Positions 32,293 through 40,800 of a DNA stretch of 64,000 bases are shown here, piece by piece; the first letter of the stretch is position 1, and each line of letters opens with the position of its first letter. This DNA comes from Gammaproteobacteria bacterium (GTDB lineage Bacteria > Pseudomonadota > Gammaproteobacteria > Pseudomonadales > Ketobacteraceae): NCBI GenBank assembly GCA_013178375.1, contig JABLXQ010000027.1:1-64000 (forward strand), written 5' to 3'. The notes below the pieces were generated by a model, which worked only from the letters and a program-made list of their open reading frames with translations, did no database searches and was not told the origin of the DNA. The position numbers and the translations under genes were made by a program.

Positions 32293-33609
32293 TCAGCGCG
32301 GCAAGCGTCTTTTTTTTCTGCGGGCGTACAGGTTCATCAGCGGTGTCATTGAAATGCCATGCAGGACGATGGAAATGGCAACGGCGGTGAGCGTGAGCGC
32401 GGTGATTTGTTCTGCCAGCGGGAGTGGCAGTCCGTGGTTGATTGCGTACAGCAGATAATAGATCGAGCCGATGCCGCGAATGCCGAACCATGAAATGAGG
32501 ATACGCTGGTCACGGGATGCGGCGGCGCCGAGCAGGCCCAGCCATACGGAAACCGGACGCACCACCAGCAGCAGTACCGGGAAAAACCAGACTGCAGTAA
32601 CAGGAAGATAGGTGTACGCCAGCATTGATCCGACCACCAGCACGATCGCCACTTCCGCCAGATGTTCCAGTTGTTCGTTGAAGCCCCGCACCTCCTGCAT
32701 CATGTAGGCGCTGGCATAGCGTGGATGGCTGGCCAGTTCCGTCTGGTCTTGCCTGCTTTGCAAACCGGGTTTCATGCCGTTGGCATTGTTGTCCTGGCCG
32801 GGGTGTTCCTTGACTCGCTGCAGTGCAAGGCCCGCAGCGAAAACCGCCAGAAAGCCGTAGGTGTGGCTGAATACGGCAAGCCCGTATGCCAGCGCAATGA
32901 GGCCCAGCGCGAGAAATTCATTGAAACCGATGGAGGTTTTGTGGCGGCTGCGCAGGTACACCACCAGCCGGCCGATCATCAGGCCCAGTGTGCCGCCAAT
33001 GGCAAGACCGCCGCCAATGGACCACAACACGTCCAGTGCAAACCAGCGCCAGCCCCAGTTTCCCAAATCGTGCAAACCCAGCAGGCCAAGGCCCAGCATC
33101 ACAAAGGGAAACGCGGCGCCATCATTCAATCCGCCTTCGCCGGTCAGGCTGAAGCGCAGCCGGTCGCGGTCGGTGGCCTCCAGTACCTGGACATCGGAAG
33201 CCAGTACCGGGTCGGTGGGCGCGAGAATGGCACCGAGCAGAACCGCCGCGCCCAACGGAAGACCCAGGCCGAAGACGCCAATGGCGGTGATCAACGCCAC
33301 CGTAATGGTCATGGATACCAGCGCCAGACGCACCGGTAGGTGCCAGGCGCGGTCCGACAGGGGCAGACCGAGTTTGAGGCCGACGGCGAACAGTGAAATG
33401 AGCACGGCGACTTCGGTCGCTCTTTCCAGAATGGTGGAGTGGGTGAAGGGATCGGGTGACAGCAGTGCCCATCCAGCAGGGCCGATTGCGTAGCCGACAG
33501 CCAGATACAACATGGAGGTACTTATTGGCAACCGTTGCAGCAATGATCCCGAAAGCGCCATGGTGACCAGCAATACGCCGACAATGAGTGCCCACATTTC
33601 AAACGACAT
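32293..33609 (-). CDS. Cation:proton antiporter, CPA1/NhaP type
   Basis: 438 residues with about twelve membrane helices. Diagnostic motifs are LAPTDPVLASDVQ (about residue 135) and GEGGLNDGAAFP (about 163), which carry the ion-binding Asp residues of NhaP-type Na+(K+)/H+ exchangers. There is no long C-terminal regulatory domain. The protein would adjust cytoplasmic pH and sodium. GAGGTGAC precedes ATG 33609. It is transcribed divergently from the DUF883 operon, with palindrome site 6 and a TACTAT -10 in between. Confidence 0.9.
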   Translation of the reverse strand: MSFEMWALIVGVLLVTMALSGSLLQRLPISTSMLYLAVGYAIGPAGWALLSPDPFTHSTILERATEVAVLISLFAVGLKLGLPLSDRAWHLPVRLALVSMTITVALITAIGVFGLGLPLGAAVLLGAILAPTDPVLASDVQVLEATDRDRLRFSLTGEGGLNDGAAFPFVMLGLGLLGLHDLGNWGWRWFALDVLWSIGGGLAIGGTLGLMIGRLVVYLRSRHKTSIGFNEFLALGLIALAYGLAVFSHTYGFLAVFAAGLALQRVKEHPGQDNNANGMKPGLQSRQDQTELASHPRYASAYMMQEVRGFNEQLEHLAEVAIVLVVGSMLAYTYLPVTAVWFFPVLLLVVRPVSVWLGLLGAAASRDQRILISWFGIRGIGSIYYLLYAINHGLPLPLAEQITALTLTAVAISIVLHGISMTPLMNLYARRKKRRLPR

Positions 33610-33662
33610 GGAATGTCACCTCGGGAATTGGAGCAACATAGTAGAAGACCTGTACAGGGTCG

Positions 33663-33676
33663 GTGCGCTGACGCAC
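33663..33676. promoter_or_regulatory. Crp-like palindrome, site 6, between divergent promoters
   Basis: GGTGCG-CTGA-CGCACA, a perfect core. On the plus strand, TACTGT preceded by C (33698-33704) starts 22 nt away. On the minus strand, TACTAT preceded by C (33644-33638) starts 19 nt away. One site could therefore activate both the antiporter and the DUF883-gnd operon. Confidence 0.7.
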
Positions 33677-33716
33677 AGACGCTGTCTTCCCGTGAGCCTA
33701 CTGTTAATTCCCCCGC

Positions 33717-33791
33717 ACGTGACTCACTTGAACGTGACTTGCGAGATTGAGACTTGCTTGAACGTGTCTTGTGTGCACGTGCGTCAACATT
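33717..33791 (+). repeat. Five-unit 15-bp tandem repeat in the DUF883 leader
   Basis: Units start at 33717, 33732, 33747, 33762 and 33777 with consensus ACGTGACTTGCTTGA; the third is degenerate. The repeat begins just after the inferred transcription start (about 33711) and ends 16 bases before ATG 33807. As 15 is a multiple of three, a GTG-initiated frame at 33719 reads through all units and stops at 33793 (24 residues, Thr/Cys/Val-rich), but no ribosome site precedes it. Confidence 0.65.
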
Positions 33792-33806
33792 GAACAGGAA
33801 TTCGCC

Positions 33807-34193
33807 ATGTCTATTGAAACCAATGTCAAAGAGACCATTGCCCGTGCCCAGAAAGCCAGCTCGATGCCAACTGCACCTGCATCAGGTAAAGCGGTGCCCG
33901 GCCAACCGAACCTGTCTGGTGAGCTGAACAATTTTATCCAGGATATCGAGGATCTGATCAAGGAAGCGACTTCGCTCACCGGTGAAGAACTGGTTCAGGT
34001 AAAGGCGCGATTGCATGCGCGGGTTGCCGAAGCGCGAGAATCCGTGGAAGAACTGGGTGGCGAGATTGCCGAGCAGGCCCGCAAGGGTGTCGCAGCGACC
34101 AATGAATATGTGCATCACCAGCCGTGGCAGGCGATTGGTGCAGGTGCGGCAGTGGGTTTGCTGGTCGGGTACATGTTGGCACGTCGTCAATGA
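33807..34193 (+). CDS. DUF883 family (YqjD/ElaB-type) membrane-anchored protein
   Basis: 128 residues, charged and helical with a C-terminal membrane anchor (AIGAGAAVGLLVGYMLARR), the YqjD/ElaB plan. YqjD tethers ribosomes to the inner membrane in stationary-phase E. coli and is RpoS-controlled. CAGGAA precedes ATG 33807. It is the first gene of a probable operon with YqjE-like, YqjK-like, gnd and the truncated phosphoketolase. Confidence 0.9.
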   Translation: MSIETNVKETIARAQKASSMPTAPASGKAVPGQPNLSGELNNFIQDIEDLIKEATSLTGEELVQVKARLHARVAEARESVEELGGEIAEQARKGVAATNEYVHHQPWQAIGAGAAVGLLVGYMLARRQ

Positions 34194-34211
34194 TCCGTGC
34201 CTCTGGCTGAC

Positions 34212-34640
34212 ATGAAAGAAACGCCGATCGAGGAACATTCGCAGGCACCGGATGCCGTCAAATTCAGCGTGCTGGATATCGTGCGTATCTTGCGTTCCGC
34301 AGGTGGCCCGCTGTTCACCCAGACTGTGCTGCATGCGCAACTGGCGCGAGTGGAATGGGCGGAGGAAAGAAGCCGTCTGTTGCGAATGCTGCTGGTTGCG
34401 TTGCTGGGTTTTGCCTGTCTGCTGTGCGCTCTGTTGTTTGCCGGCACACTGGTGCTGGCGCTGAGCTGGGATACCGGCTTCCGCATTCCGGCGCTGATGA
34501 CGCTGATCCTGCTGTTCGCGTTGGGCGTTCGCCTTGCCTGGCAGCGATTGCAGTTGTTGGCAGCGCAGGGCGAACGGGCATTTGCGGCGACACGGGAAGA
34601 AATTGCAGCCGATATCGCGCTGCTCAGGAGCAAGTTGTAG
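34212..34640 (+). CDS. Phage holin/YqjE-family membrane protein
   Basis: About 142 residues with two adjacent membrane helices (LLVALLGFACLLCALLFAGTLVLAL and IPALMTLILLFALGVRLAW) flanked by charged helices, as in YqjE. The name of the family refers to similarity to phage holins; a lytic role is not implied. ATG 34212 is preferred. A GTG at 34197 is an alternative and neither has a strong ribosome site. It follows the DUF883 gene by 18 bases. Confidence 0.8.
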   Translation: MKETPIEEHSQAPDAVKFSVLDIVRILRSAGGPLFTQTVLHAQLARVEWAEERSRLLRMLLVALLGFACLLCALLFAGTLVLALSWDTGFRIPALMTLILLFALGVRLAWQRLQLLAAQGERAFAATREEIAADIALLRSKL

Positions 34641-34653
34641 GCAGGAAAATACT

Positions 34654-35013
34654 ATGACGCCAGTCGATGATGATGTACCTCCGCTCAATCAAAACTCCCT
34701 TGCCGGTCAACGGCGGGCGCTGCGCCAGAAATTGCGCTCGCAGCGCCAGCTGATTGCACACCGGATCGATCCCGAGCCCACAGCCAGCAGCGAATTTCCG
34801 CGCAGTATGACGATGCGCTTTCTGTTGCGCCGGCGCGTGCTGGTGGCCAGGGTGCTGCTGGAACTGTTGACCGTGCTGATGGGTGCGCGGCTGCTGAAAT
34901 CGGTAACCACTGCATTGTTGCTGGCCAGAGTGTTGCTTTCTGCTCCGGGCGGAACTGCGCGGCCTGGATTGCCGGCGCCGTCGATGCCGGATAATTCGAT
35001 TGTCTTTAAATGA
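34654..35013 (+). CDS. YqjK-like small basic protein
   Basis: 119 residues, Arg-rich (RQKLRSQRQLIAHRI), with one amphipathic or membrane segment (LVARVLLELLTVLMGARLL). GCAGGAAA precedes ATG 34654. Its place after DUF883 and YqjE genes matches the yqjD-yqjE-yqjK order of enterics, and similarity is otherwise weak. Confidence 0.65.
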   Translation: MTPVDDDVPPLNQNSLAGQRRALRQKLRSQRQLIAHRIDPEPTASSEFPRSMTMRFLLRRRVLVARVLLELLTVLMGARLLKSVTTALLLARVLLSAPGGTARPGLPAPSMPDNSIVFK

Positions 35014-35080
35014 GCATTCTCGAATAGGCCTGGTTAAACAGGCATCCTCACGTAATCGCTTTCAAACCAAGGATATTCCC

Positions 35081-36118
35081 ATGCAAATCGGCATGATCGG
35101 CCTGGGCAGAATGGGCGCCAACATGGTCCGACGTTTGTTGCGTGATGATCACCAGTGTGTGGTCTTCAACCGTTCGCCCAAGGCAGTAAAGGAACTGGAG
35201 CAGGAAGGTGCGAAAGGCGCCACATCGCTGGCGGATCTGGTGCGACAACTGCAGCCGCCGCGAGCGATCTGGATGATGGTGCCGGTGGCGCTGGTGGAAC
35301 AACTGATTGCCGATATTGCGCCACTGCTGGCGCCCGGCGACATTCTGGTTGACGGTGGCAATTCCTGGTACGGGGACGACATCCGCCGCGCCGGCGAACT
35401 GGCTGCGCGCCAGATTCATTACATCGATTGTGGTACCAGTGGTGGTGTATTCGGACTGGAGCGCGGTTACTGCCTGATGATTGGCGGTGAGCTGAATGCT
35501 GTGCAGCAGCTTGATCCGGTGTTCAGAACATTGGCACCCGGCATCGGCGATATTGCTCGCACGCCGGGGCGAATGGATATTGGCAAAGATATCGGCAAGC
35601 ACGGTGGCAGCACCGCCGAACAGGGTTATCTGCACTGTGGCCCCAGCGGCGCCGGTCACTTTGTGAAAATGGTGCACAACGGTATTGAGTACGGCCTGAT
35701 GGCGGCCTATGCCGAGGGCATGGATATTCTGCGTCATGCCAATGCCGGCAAAAACGAACACAGCGCCGATGCGGAGACGACACCGTTGCGCAATCCGGCA
35801 CATTTCCAGTACGAGCTGGACCTGCGCGAGATTGCGGAAGTCTGGCGGCGGGGCAGTGTGATCTCTTCCTGGCTGCTGGATCTGACGGCGGCGGCTCTGG
35901 CGAAAGACCCGGTACTGGAAACGTTCGATGGCCGGGTATCGGATTCCGGCGAGGGCCGCTGGACCATTCAGGCCGCCATCGACACATCGGTACCGGCACC
36001 CGTGCTCAGTGCGGCTTTGTATTCACGTTTCTCGTCCCGGGGCGAAGCTGATTTCGCCAACCGGTTGCTGTCGGCCATGCGGTTTGAATTCGGCGGGCAC
36101 GTCGAGAAACCGAAATAA
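35081..36118 (+). CDS. gnd: 6-phosphogluconate dehydrogenase, decarboxylating (short form)
   Basis: 345 residues. Nucleotide-binding GLGRMGANMVRRL lies at the N-terminus, DGGNSWYGD near 90, CGTSGGVFG near 114 and the active-site GPSGAGHFVKMVHNGIEYG near 190 with its catalytic Lys. It oxidises 6-phosphogluconate to ribulose 5-phosphate and CO2. The length fits the shorter, often NAD-preferring GndA-like class rather than the 470-residue enteric enzyme. AAGGAT precedes ATG 35081. It is followed after 25 bases by the phosphoketolase-derived gene, which would share its pentose-phosphate context. Confidence 0.93.
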   Translation: MQIGMIGLGRMGANMVRRLLRDDHQCVVFNRSPKAVKELEQEGAKGATSLADLVRQLQPPRAIWMMVPVALVEQLIADIAPLLAPGDILVDGGNSWYGDDIRRAGELAARQIHYIDCGTSGGVFGLERGYCLMIGGELNAVQQLDPVFRTLAPGIGDIARTPGRMDIGKDIGKHGGSTAEQGYLHCGPSGAGHFVKMVHNGIEYGLMAAYAEGMDILRHANAGKNEHSADAETTPLRNPAHFQYELDLREIAEVWRRGSVISSWLLDLTAAALAKDPVLETFDGRVSDSGEGRWTIQAAIDTSVPAPVLSAALYSRFSSRGEADFANRLLSAMRFEFGGHVEKPK

Positions 36119-36143
36119 GATAGAACCCGAAAAGGATTTAACC

Positions 36144-37349
36144 ATGTCAAACCAGTCCCCCTATTGGGTAGAAGGCAGCAGTATTGCAGGCGATCCTGGT
36201 TTGTTGCAGCAGCGCACGTCTGCCAGTCTGGGTGCCGTGATTACGGGACGCCGCCGGATGCAGGCAGGCGCTCGCCGTGATGCAGGCGCGTTGTCGCAGG
36301 ATCTGCAATTACCGGATTTGCACGATTACGCCGTGCGGGTGACGCAGCCCGGTGTGGTGGCGGGGGAGGCCGCCCGCATTCAGGGCGAATTCGTGCACGA
36401 TGCGATCGAGTCCAATCCCTCCCGTCTCCAGGATTTCAATCTGCACCAACCCCAATCAAGTCATGCTTCGATTGACAGGAATGCTCCTTTTCTGGTGGTG
36501 CGGCCAGGCTGTGCGGCGGAAGCGGAGCCGGTCTATCTGCCGCCCGATGTCAACACGCTGCTGTGTGTGACGGAACAGTGCCTGCTCAGCCGCAATGTTG
36601 GCAGTGTCATTGTGGCGGGCAACCAGCCGTTGCCGCAGTGGCTCGACATGGATGCGGCCATCAGTCACTGTGCAGCGGGTATTGGTATCTGGCACTGGGC
36701 GAGCAACGATGCCGGCTCTGAACCGGATGTGGTGATGGCCTGTTGCGGTGATGTGCCGACGCTGGAAACCCTGGCGGCGGTGGAGATATTGCGACAGCTC
36801 TTTCCGGCGCTGAAAATTCGCGTGGTCAACGTGGTGGATTTGCGGACCCTGCAAACCAGGGGTGAACATCCCCGCGGACTGACCGATGACGAATTTGATG
36901 CGCTGTTCACCCGGGACAAACCCATTGAGTTTGCCTTCAATGGCAACCCGGCGCTGATTCACCAGCTTGTTTACCGTCGCACCAGTCAGGATAACCTGCA
37001 GGTGCGTGGCTACAGGGTGGATGCCACTACGAGCACGCCGTTCGACATGGCGGTGCAGAACGGCGTGGACCGCTTTCATCTGGCGGGGGAAGTCATTGAT
37101 CGCCTGCCTCAGCTGCAGGAATTCGCTGCCGGTGCCCGCCGGTTTATCCGCGAGCGGCTGGCGGAACACCGGCGCCATATCAGGGAATACGGCGAGGACA
37201 TGCCGCAGATTCGGGAGTGGACCTGGGGCAGTGGGTGCGTCGTTACAGCTGCAGCGCTGCATCCGCCAGCGTCGCCGGTGGATTCACCTGCCGGGGTGAC
37301 ACGGCATTCCACAGCGCGATCACCGGCACTTCGGGATAATGCGGATTGA
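36144..37349 (+). CDS. Truncated phosphoketolase-derived protein (N-terminal domain missing)
   Basis: 401 residues without a stop, AAAGGA before ATG 36144. Residues 1-95 match the middle of phosphoketolase, 125-185 match the end of the Pyr domain (VYLPPDVNTLLCVT, VIVAGNQPLPQWL), and 195-360 the complete C-terminal domain (VMACCGDVPTLE to EYGEDMPQIREW). Missing are the first ~400 residues (thiamine diphosphate-binding PP domain) and about 110 residues between FRLFGPDE-type and YLPPD motifs. A novel 30-residue stretch lies at the internal junction. The ORF runs 40 residues beyond the usual end, into the convergent phosphatase gene. Phosphoketolase catalysis is not possible; either decaying or repurposed. 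Confidence 0.8.
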   Translation: MSNQSPYWVEGSSIAGDPGLLQQRTSASLGAVITGRRRMQAGARRDAGALSQDLQLPDLHDYAVRVTQPGVVAGEAARIQGEFVHDAIESNPSRLQDFNLHQPQSSHASIDRNAPFLVVRPGCAAEAEPVYLPPDVNTLLCVTEQCLLSRNVGSVIVAGNQPLPQWLDMDAAISHCAAGIGIWHWASNDAGSEPDVVMACCGDVPTLETLAAVEILRQLFPALKIRVVNVVDLRTLQTRGEHPRGLTDDEFDALFTRDKPIEFAFNGNPALIHQLVYRRTSQDNLQVRGYRVDATTSTPFDMAVQNGVDRFHLAGEVIDRLPQLQEFAAGARRFIRERLAEHRRHIREYGEDMPQIREWTWGSGCVVTAAALHPPASPVDSPAGVTRHSTARSPALRDNAD

Positions 37350-37893
37350 ACGTGAGAATGCTGATCGATGCCGTGGCCAGCGGAAAATGCGCTGCGGCTG
37401 TCAGCGGTAGACCGATCCAGCGCACCGCTAACGCACTGCCGAAATGACCGTGGGAAAATAGCGCGACGTTGCCGTGATGCGTGCGCAGACGCGCGATCTG
37501 CCGGTCGGCGCGCTCGACTACCTGCTCCGGCGTTTCACCCTGCGGGCAACCATCCTGATACAGATTCCAGTCCGGCATTTGGCGCCGGATATCCACTGAA
37601 CGTTTGCCTTCGTAATCGCCGTAATCCCATTCCGCCAGATCCGGCTCGATCTCGGCCAGCTTGCCCAGTTTGGCCAGCCGGCAGGTCTGACGTGCGCGCT
37701 GGCGCGGACTGGTGAACACATGGGTGAACGGAATGGCGACCAGACGTTGCGCTATTTCCAGCGCTTCGGATTCACCGTTCGCTGTCAGCGCCACATCGGT
37801 GTGGCCGGTGAGGCGGCGGTTCATCGCCCACTCGGTTTCACCGTGGCGGATCAGATAAATGCGAACCGGCGTGACGATGTTGGAGACGCTCAT
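37243..37893 (-). CDS. Histidine phosphatase (phosphoglycerate-mutase-like) family protein
   Basis: 216 residues. The catalytic RHGETEW motif lies at residues 14-20, the second Arg in TSPRQRARQT near 62, Glu in LAEWDYGDYEG near 88 and the second His in LFSHGHFG near 148. All phosphatase residues are present. Its ATG overlaps the ndvB stop (ATGA), so it is translated with ndvB. Its 3' end overlaps the phosphoketolase-like ORF tail by 107 bases in the opposite direction. The substrate is unknown; a sugar phosphate is plausible. Confidence 0.9.
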   Translation of the reverse strand: MSVSNIVTPVRIYLIRHGETEWAMNRRLTGHTDVALTANGESEALEIAQRLVAIPFTHVFTSPRQRARQTCRLAKLGKLAEIEPDLAEWDYGDYEGKRSVDIRRQMPDWNLYQDGCPQGETPEQVVERADRQIARLRTHHGNVALFSHGHFGSALAVRWIGLPLTAAAHFPLATASISILTFNPHYPEVPVIALWNAVSPRQVNPPATLADAALQL

Positions 37894-40800
37894 GGAGTTG
37901 TCCTCGCCAGTGCGGCATTGTGTTCTTTGTGCGGCAGGATCGGAGCAGGTGCGGCGCGCCGCAGAAAAATTTCCACCTGATGTTCCTGCAGGTCATCCAC
38001 CAGCGGAATGCACGGCGGCTCCAGTTCCACCCCATCGAGTTTCATTTTGTCGCCACTCACGTCAGCATCAGCCGGCAACTGCGTCACCACAATCCGGTAA
38101 CCGGTGCTGCCAAAGCGGTAATTGATTGAATAGGTGTTCCAGCTTTCCGGCAGGCAGGGATTGATGCGCAGGTTGTTGGCTTCCCGCGACAGCCCCAGCA
38201 GCGATTCCAGCATCAGCCGGTAAAACCAGCCGGCCGATCCAGTGTACCAGGTCCAGCCGCCGCGACCGGTGTGCGGTGCAACGCCGTAGACATCCGCCGC
38301 CACCACATAGGGTTCGGCCTTGTAGATCGCCACATCCTGCAGATCGCGGCCGTGGTTGAGGGGATTGATCAGGTCCATCAACTCCCACGCGCGGCGGCTG
38401 TCGTTCTGCGCGGCGAAGGCCATGGCAGCCCAGACGGCGGCGTGGGTGTACTGGCCGCCGTTTTCGCGCACGCCGGGCACATAGCCCTTGATGTAGCCGG
38501 GGTTCATGGCGGATTTGTCGAACGGCGGGTCCAGCAGCTGGATCAGTTTGTGGTCGCGCCGTACCAGATGCTCATCAAGGGAATTCATCGCTATGCGGGA
38601 ACGTTCGGTATCACCCGCGCCCGACAGCACCGACCAGCTTTGGGCGATGGAATCGATCGCGCATTCGGGATTGATGGCGGACCCGAGTGGTGTGCCATCG
38701 TCGAACCAGGCGCGGCGATACCAGGCGCCGTCCCAGGCGTGCTGCGCCAGATTCGCGCGCAGTTTTTCCGCTTCCAGTGTGCAGCGTTCGGCAAATGCCG
38801 GATCGGCGTGCAGGCGCGCCAGTTCGGCGAAGCCCTGCAAAACCTGATACAGGAAAAATCCCAGCCAGACGCTTTCGCCCTTGCCGTGGATGCCCACCAG
38901 ATTCATGCCGTCGTTCCAGTCGCCGGAGCCCATCAGCGGCAATCCTTTTTCGCCAAAACGCAGGCCATGTTGAATGGCGCGCACGCAATGCTGGTACAGC
39001 GTGGCGGTTTCGTTGCTGGAGACGGGCAGATCGTAGTAGGACTCTTCGTCCTCATTCAGCGCGCGGCCGTCGATAAATGGAACGGTTTCGTCCAGCACGC
39101 CCATGTCGCCGGTGCCCAGTACATAGCGGCAGGTGGCCAGCGGCAGCCACAGATAATCGTCCGAGCAGCGGGTGCGCACGCCGCGCCCGACGGGCGGGTG
39201 CCACCAGTGTTGCACGTCGCCCTGCGGATACTGGCGTCCGGCGCAGTGCAGCAGATGCTGGCGCAACAGATCCGGCTGCGCATGCATCAGTGCCATTGCA
39301 TCCTGCAACTGATCGCGGAAACCGAAAGCGCCACCGGATTGGTAGAAACCGCTGCGGGCCCAGAAGCGACAGGCCAGGGTCTGGTACACCAGCCAGCCAT
39401 TGGTCAGCAGGTTGAGGGATTCGTTGGGCGTTTCCACCTGTACCGCGCCCAGGGTTGTTTGCCAGTACTGCTGCACATTTCCCAGCGCGGCGCGGGCCGT
39501 GCCTGATCGCCGCAGCCGTTGCGCCAGTGCGCGGGTCTGTTCCAGATCGCGCCCGGCACCCAGCCGGAAAATAATGTCGCGCTCCTGGCCGTCCGCCAGT
39601 TCGAACGGCACCTGGATCGCGCCACAGGGATCGTGTGCTGCGCCGAGCCGTCCCGACAGCCGTGCCCGCGTCATCGCATCGGGGCGGCGTAGCGTACCGT
39701 TGCGGCCGAGGAATTCGGTGCGGTCGCCGGTGAGTGTGCGTGACAGGTCGTCCACATCGAAGAACGCGACTCGTCCGCCAAATTCGGTGTGGTAGGCGTT
39801 GCGGGCAAACAGCGCGCCGCTGCTGGCATCGATTTCGGTAACCACGTGCAGCGCTGATTTCGGTCGCAAATCGCCGAGTATCCATTCCACATAACCGGTG
39901 GCCGACAAGCGCCGCGAGCGGCCGGAATGGTTGCGTACTTTCAGCACCGAGAATTTCACCGCGTCGTGCAGATCCACATACACGCACAGCTCCGACTGGA
40001 TGCCGCCTTCGCTGTGTTCGAAAACGCTGTAGCCGAAACCGTGGCGGCTGACATAGGGTGTGGCGCCGCGGCTGGGCATGGGGCTGGGCGACCAGAAATA
40101 GCCGGTGTCTTCGTCGCGCAGGTAGAAGGCTTCGCCGCCGGATGCGCCGACGGTGTCTTCGCTCCAGGGGGTCAGGCGGAATTCGTGGGCGTTCTCGCTC
40201 CAGGTGTAGGCGAGGCCGCTTTCAGCCACCACGCTGCCGAATTGCGCGTTCGCCAGCACATTCACCCAGGGCAGCGGGGTCTGGTTTTCCAGCGTGGTGG
40301 TGATGACGTATTCGCGGCCGTCGGCGCTGAATCCACCAAGGCCGTTGTTCAGGCGCAGATCCTGTCGCAACTGTTTGGGCGCGGAGGCCGGTTGCAGCCG
40401 GTGAGTGCGGGTGGTGACCAGCCGTGCCACGCGTTTTTCCGCCAGCAGACGCCGGATCACCTGTTCCGCCAGCGTGCCGCGATTGTCGGTGATGATCACC
40501 CGCGCGACTGCTTGCAACAGAATGCGATCCTCACTGGAAATCTGTTCGGCGGAGCGCACGAAAATGCCACCAGGACGATCGATGGCGTTGGCTTCGGTGC
40601 CGGTGGCGATCAGCCCCATGATCTGGTCCTGCAGACGCTGGCGATAGCCGACGTGATCTTCGTTCCAGATCACCAGATCCACCACCAGCCCTTTCAGGCG
40701 CCAGTAGGCGTGGCACTGGATCAGTTGCCGCGCCAGTTCGATGTGATCGCTGCTGCCGATTTTCAGCAGCACGATGGGCAGGTCGCCGGAAATCGCATAG

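Noticed and set aside
34212..34640. Prophage remnant suggested by a 'holin' family gene
   Set aside because: The gene is YqjE-like and lies in a DUF883-YqjE-YqjK order. No other phage genes are nearby.
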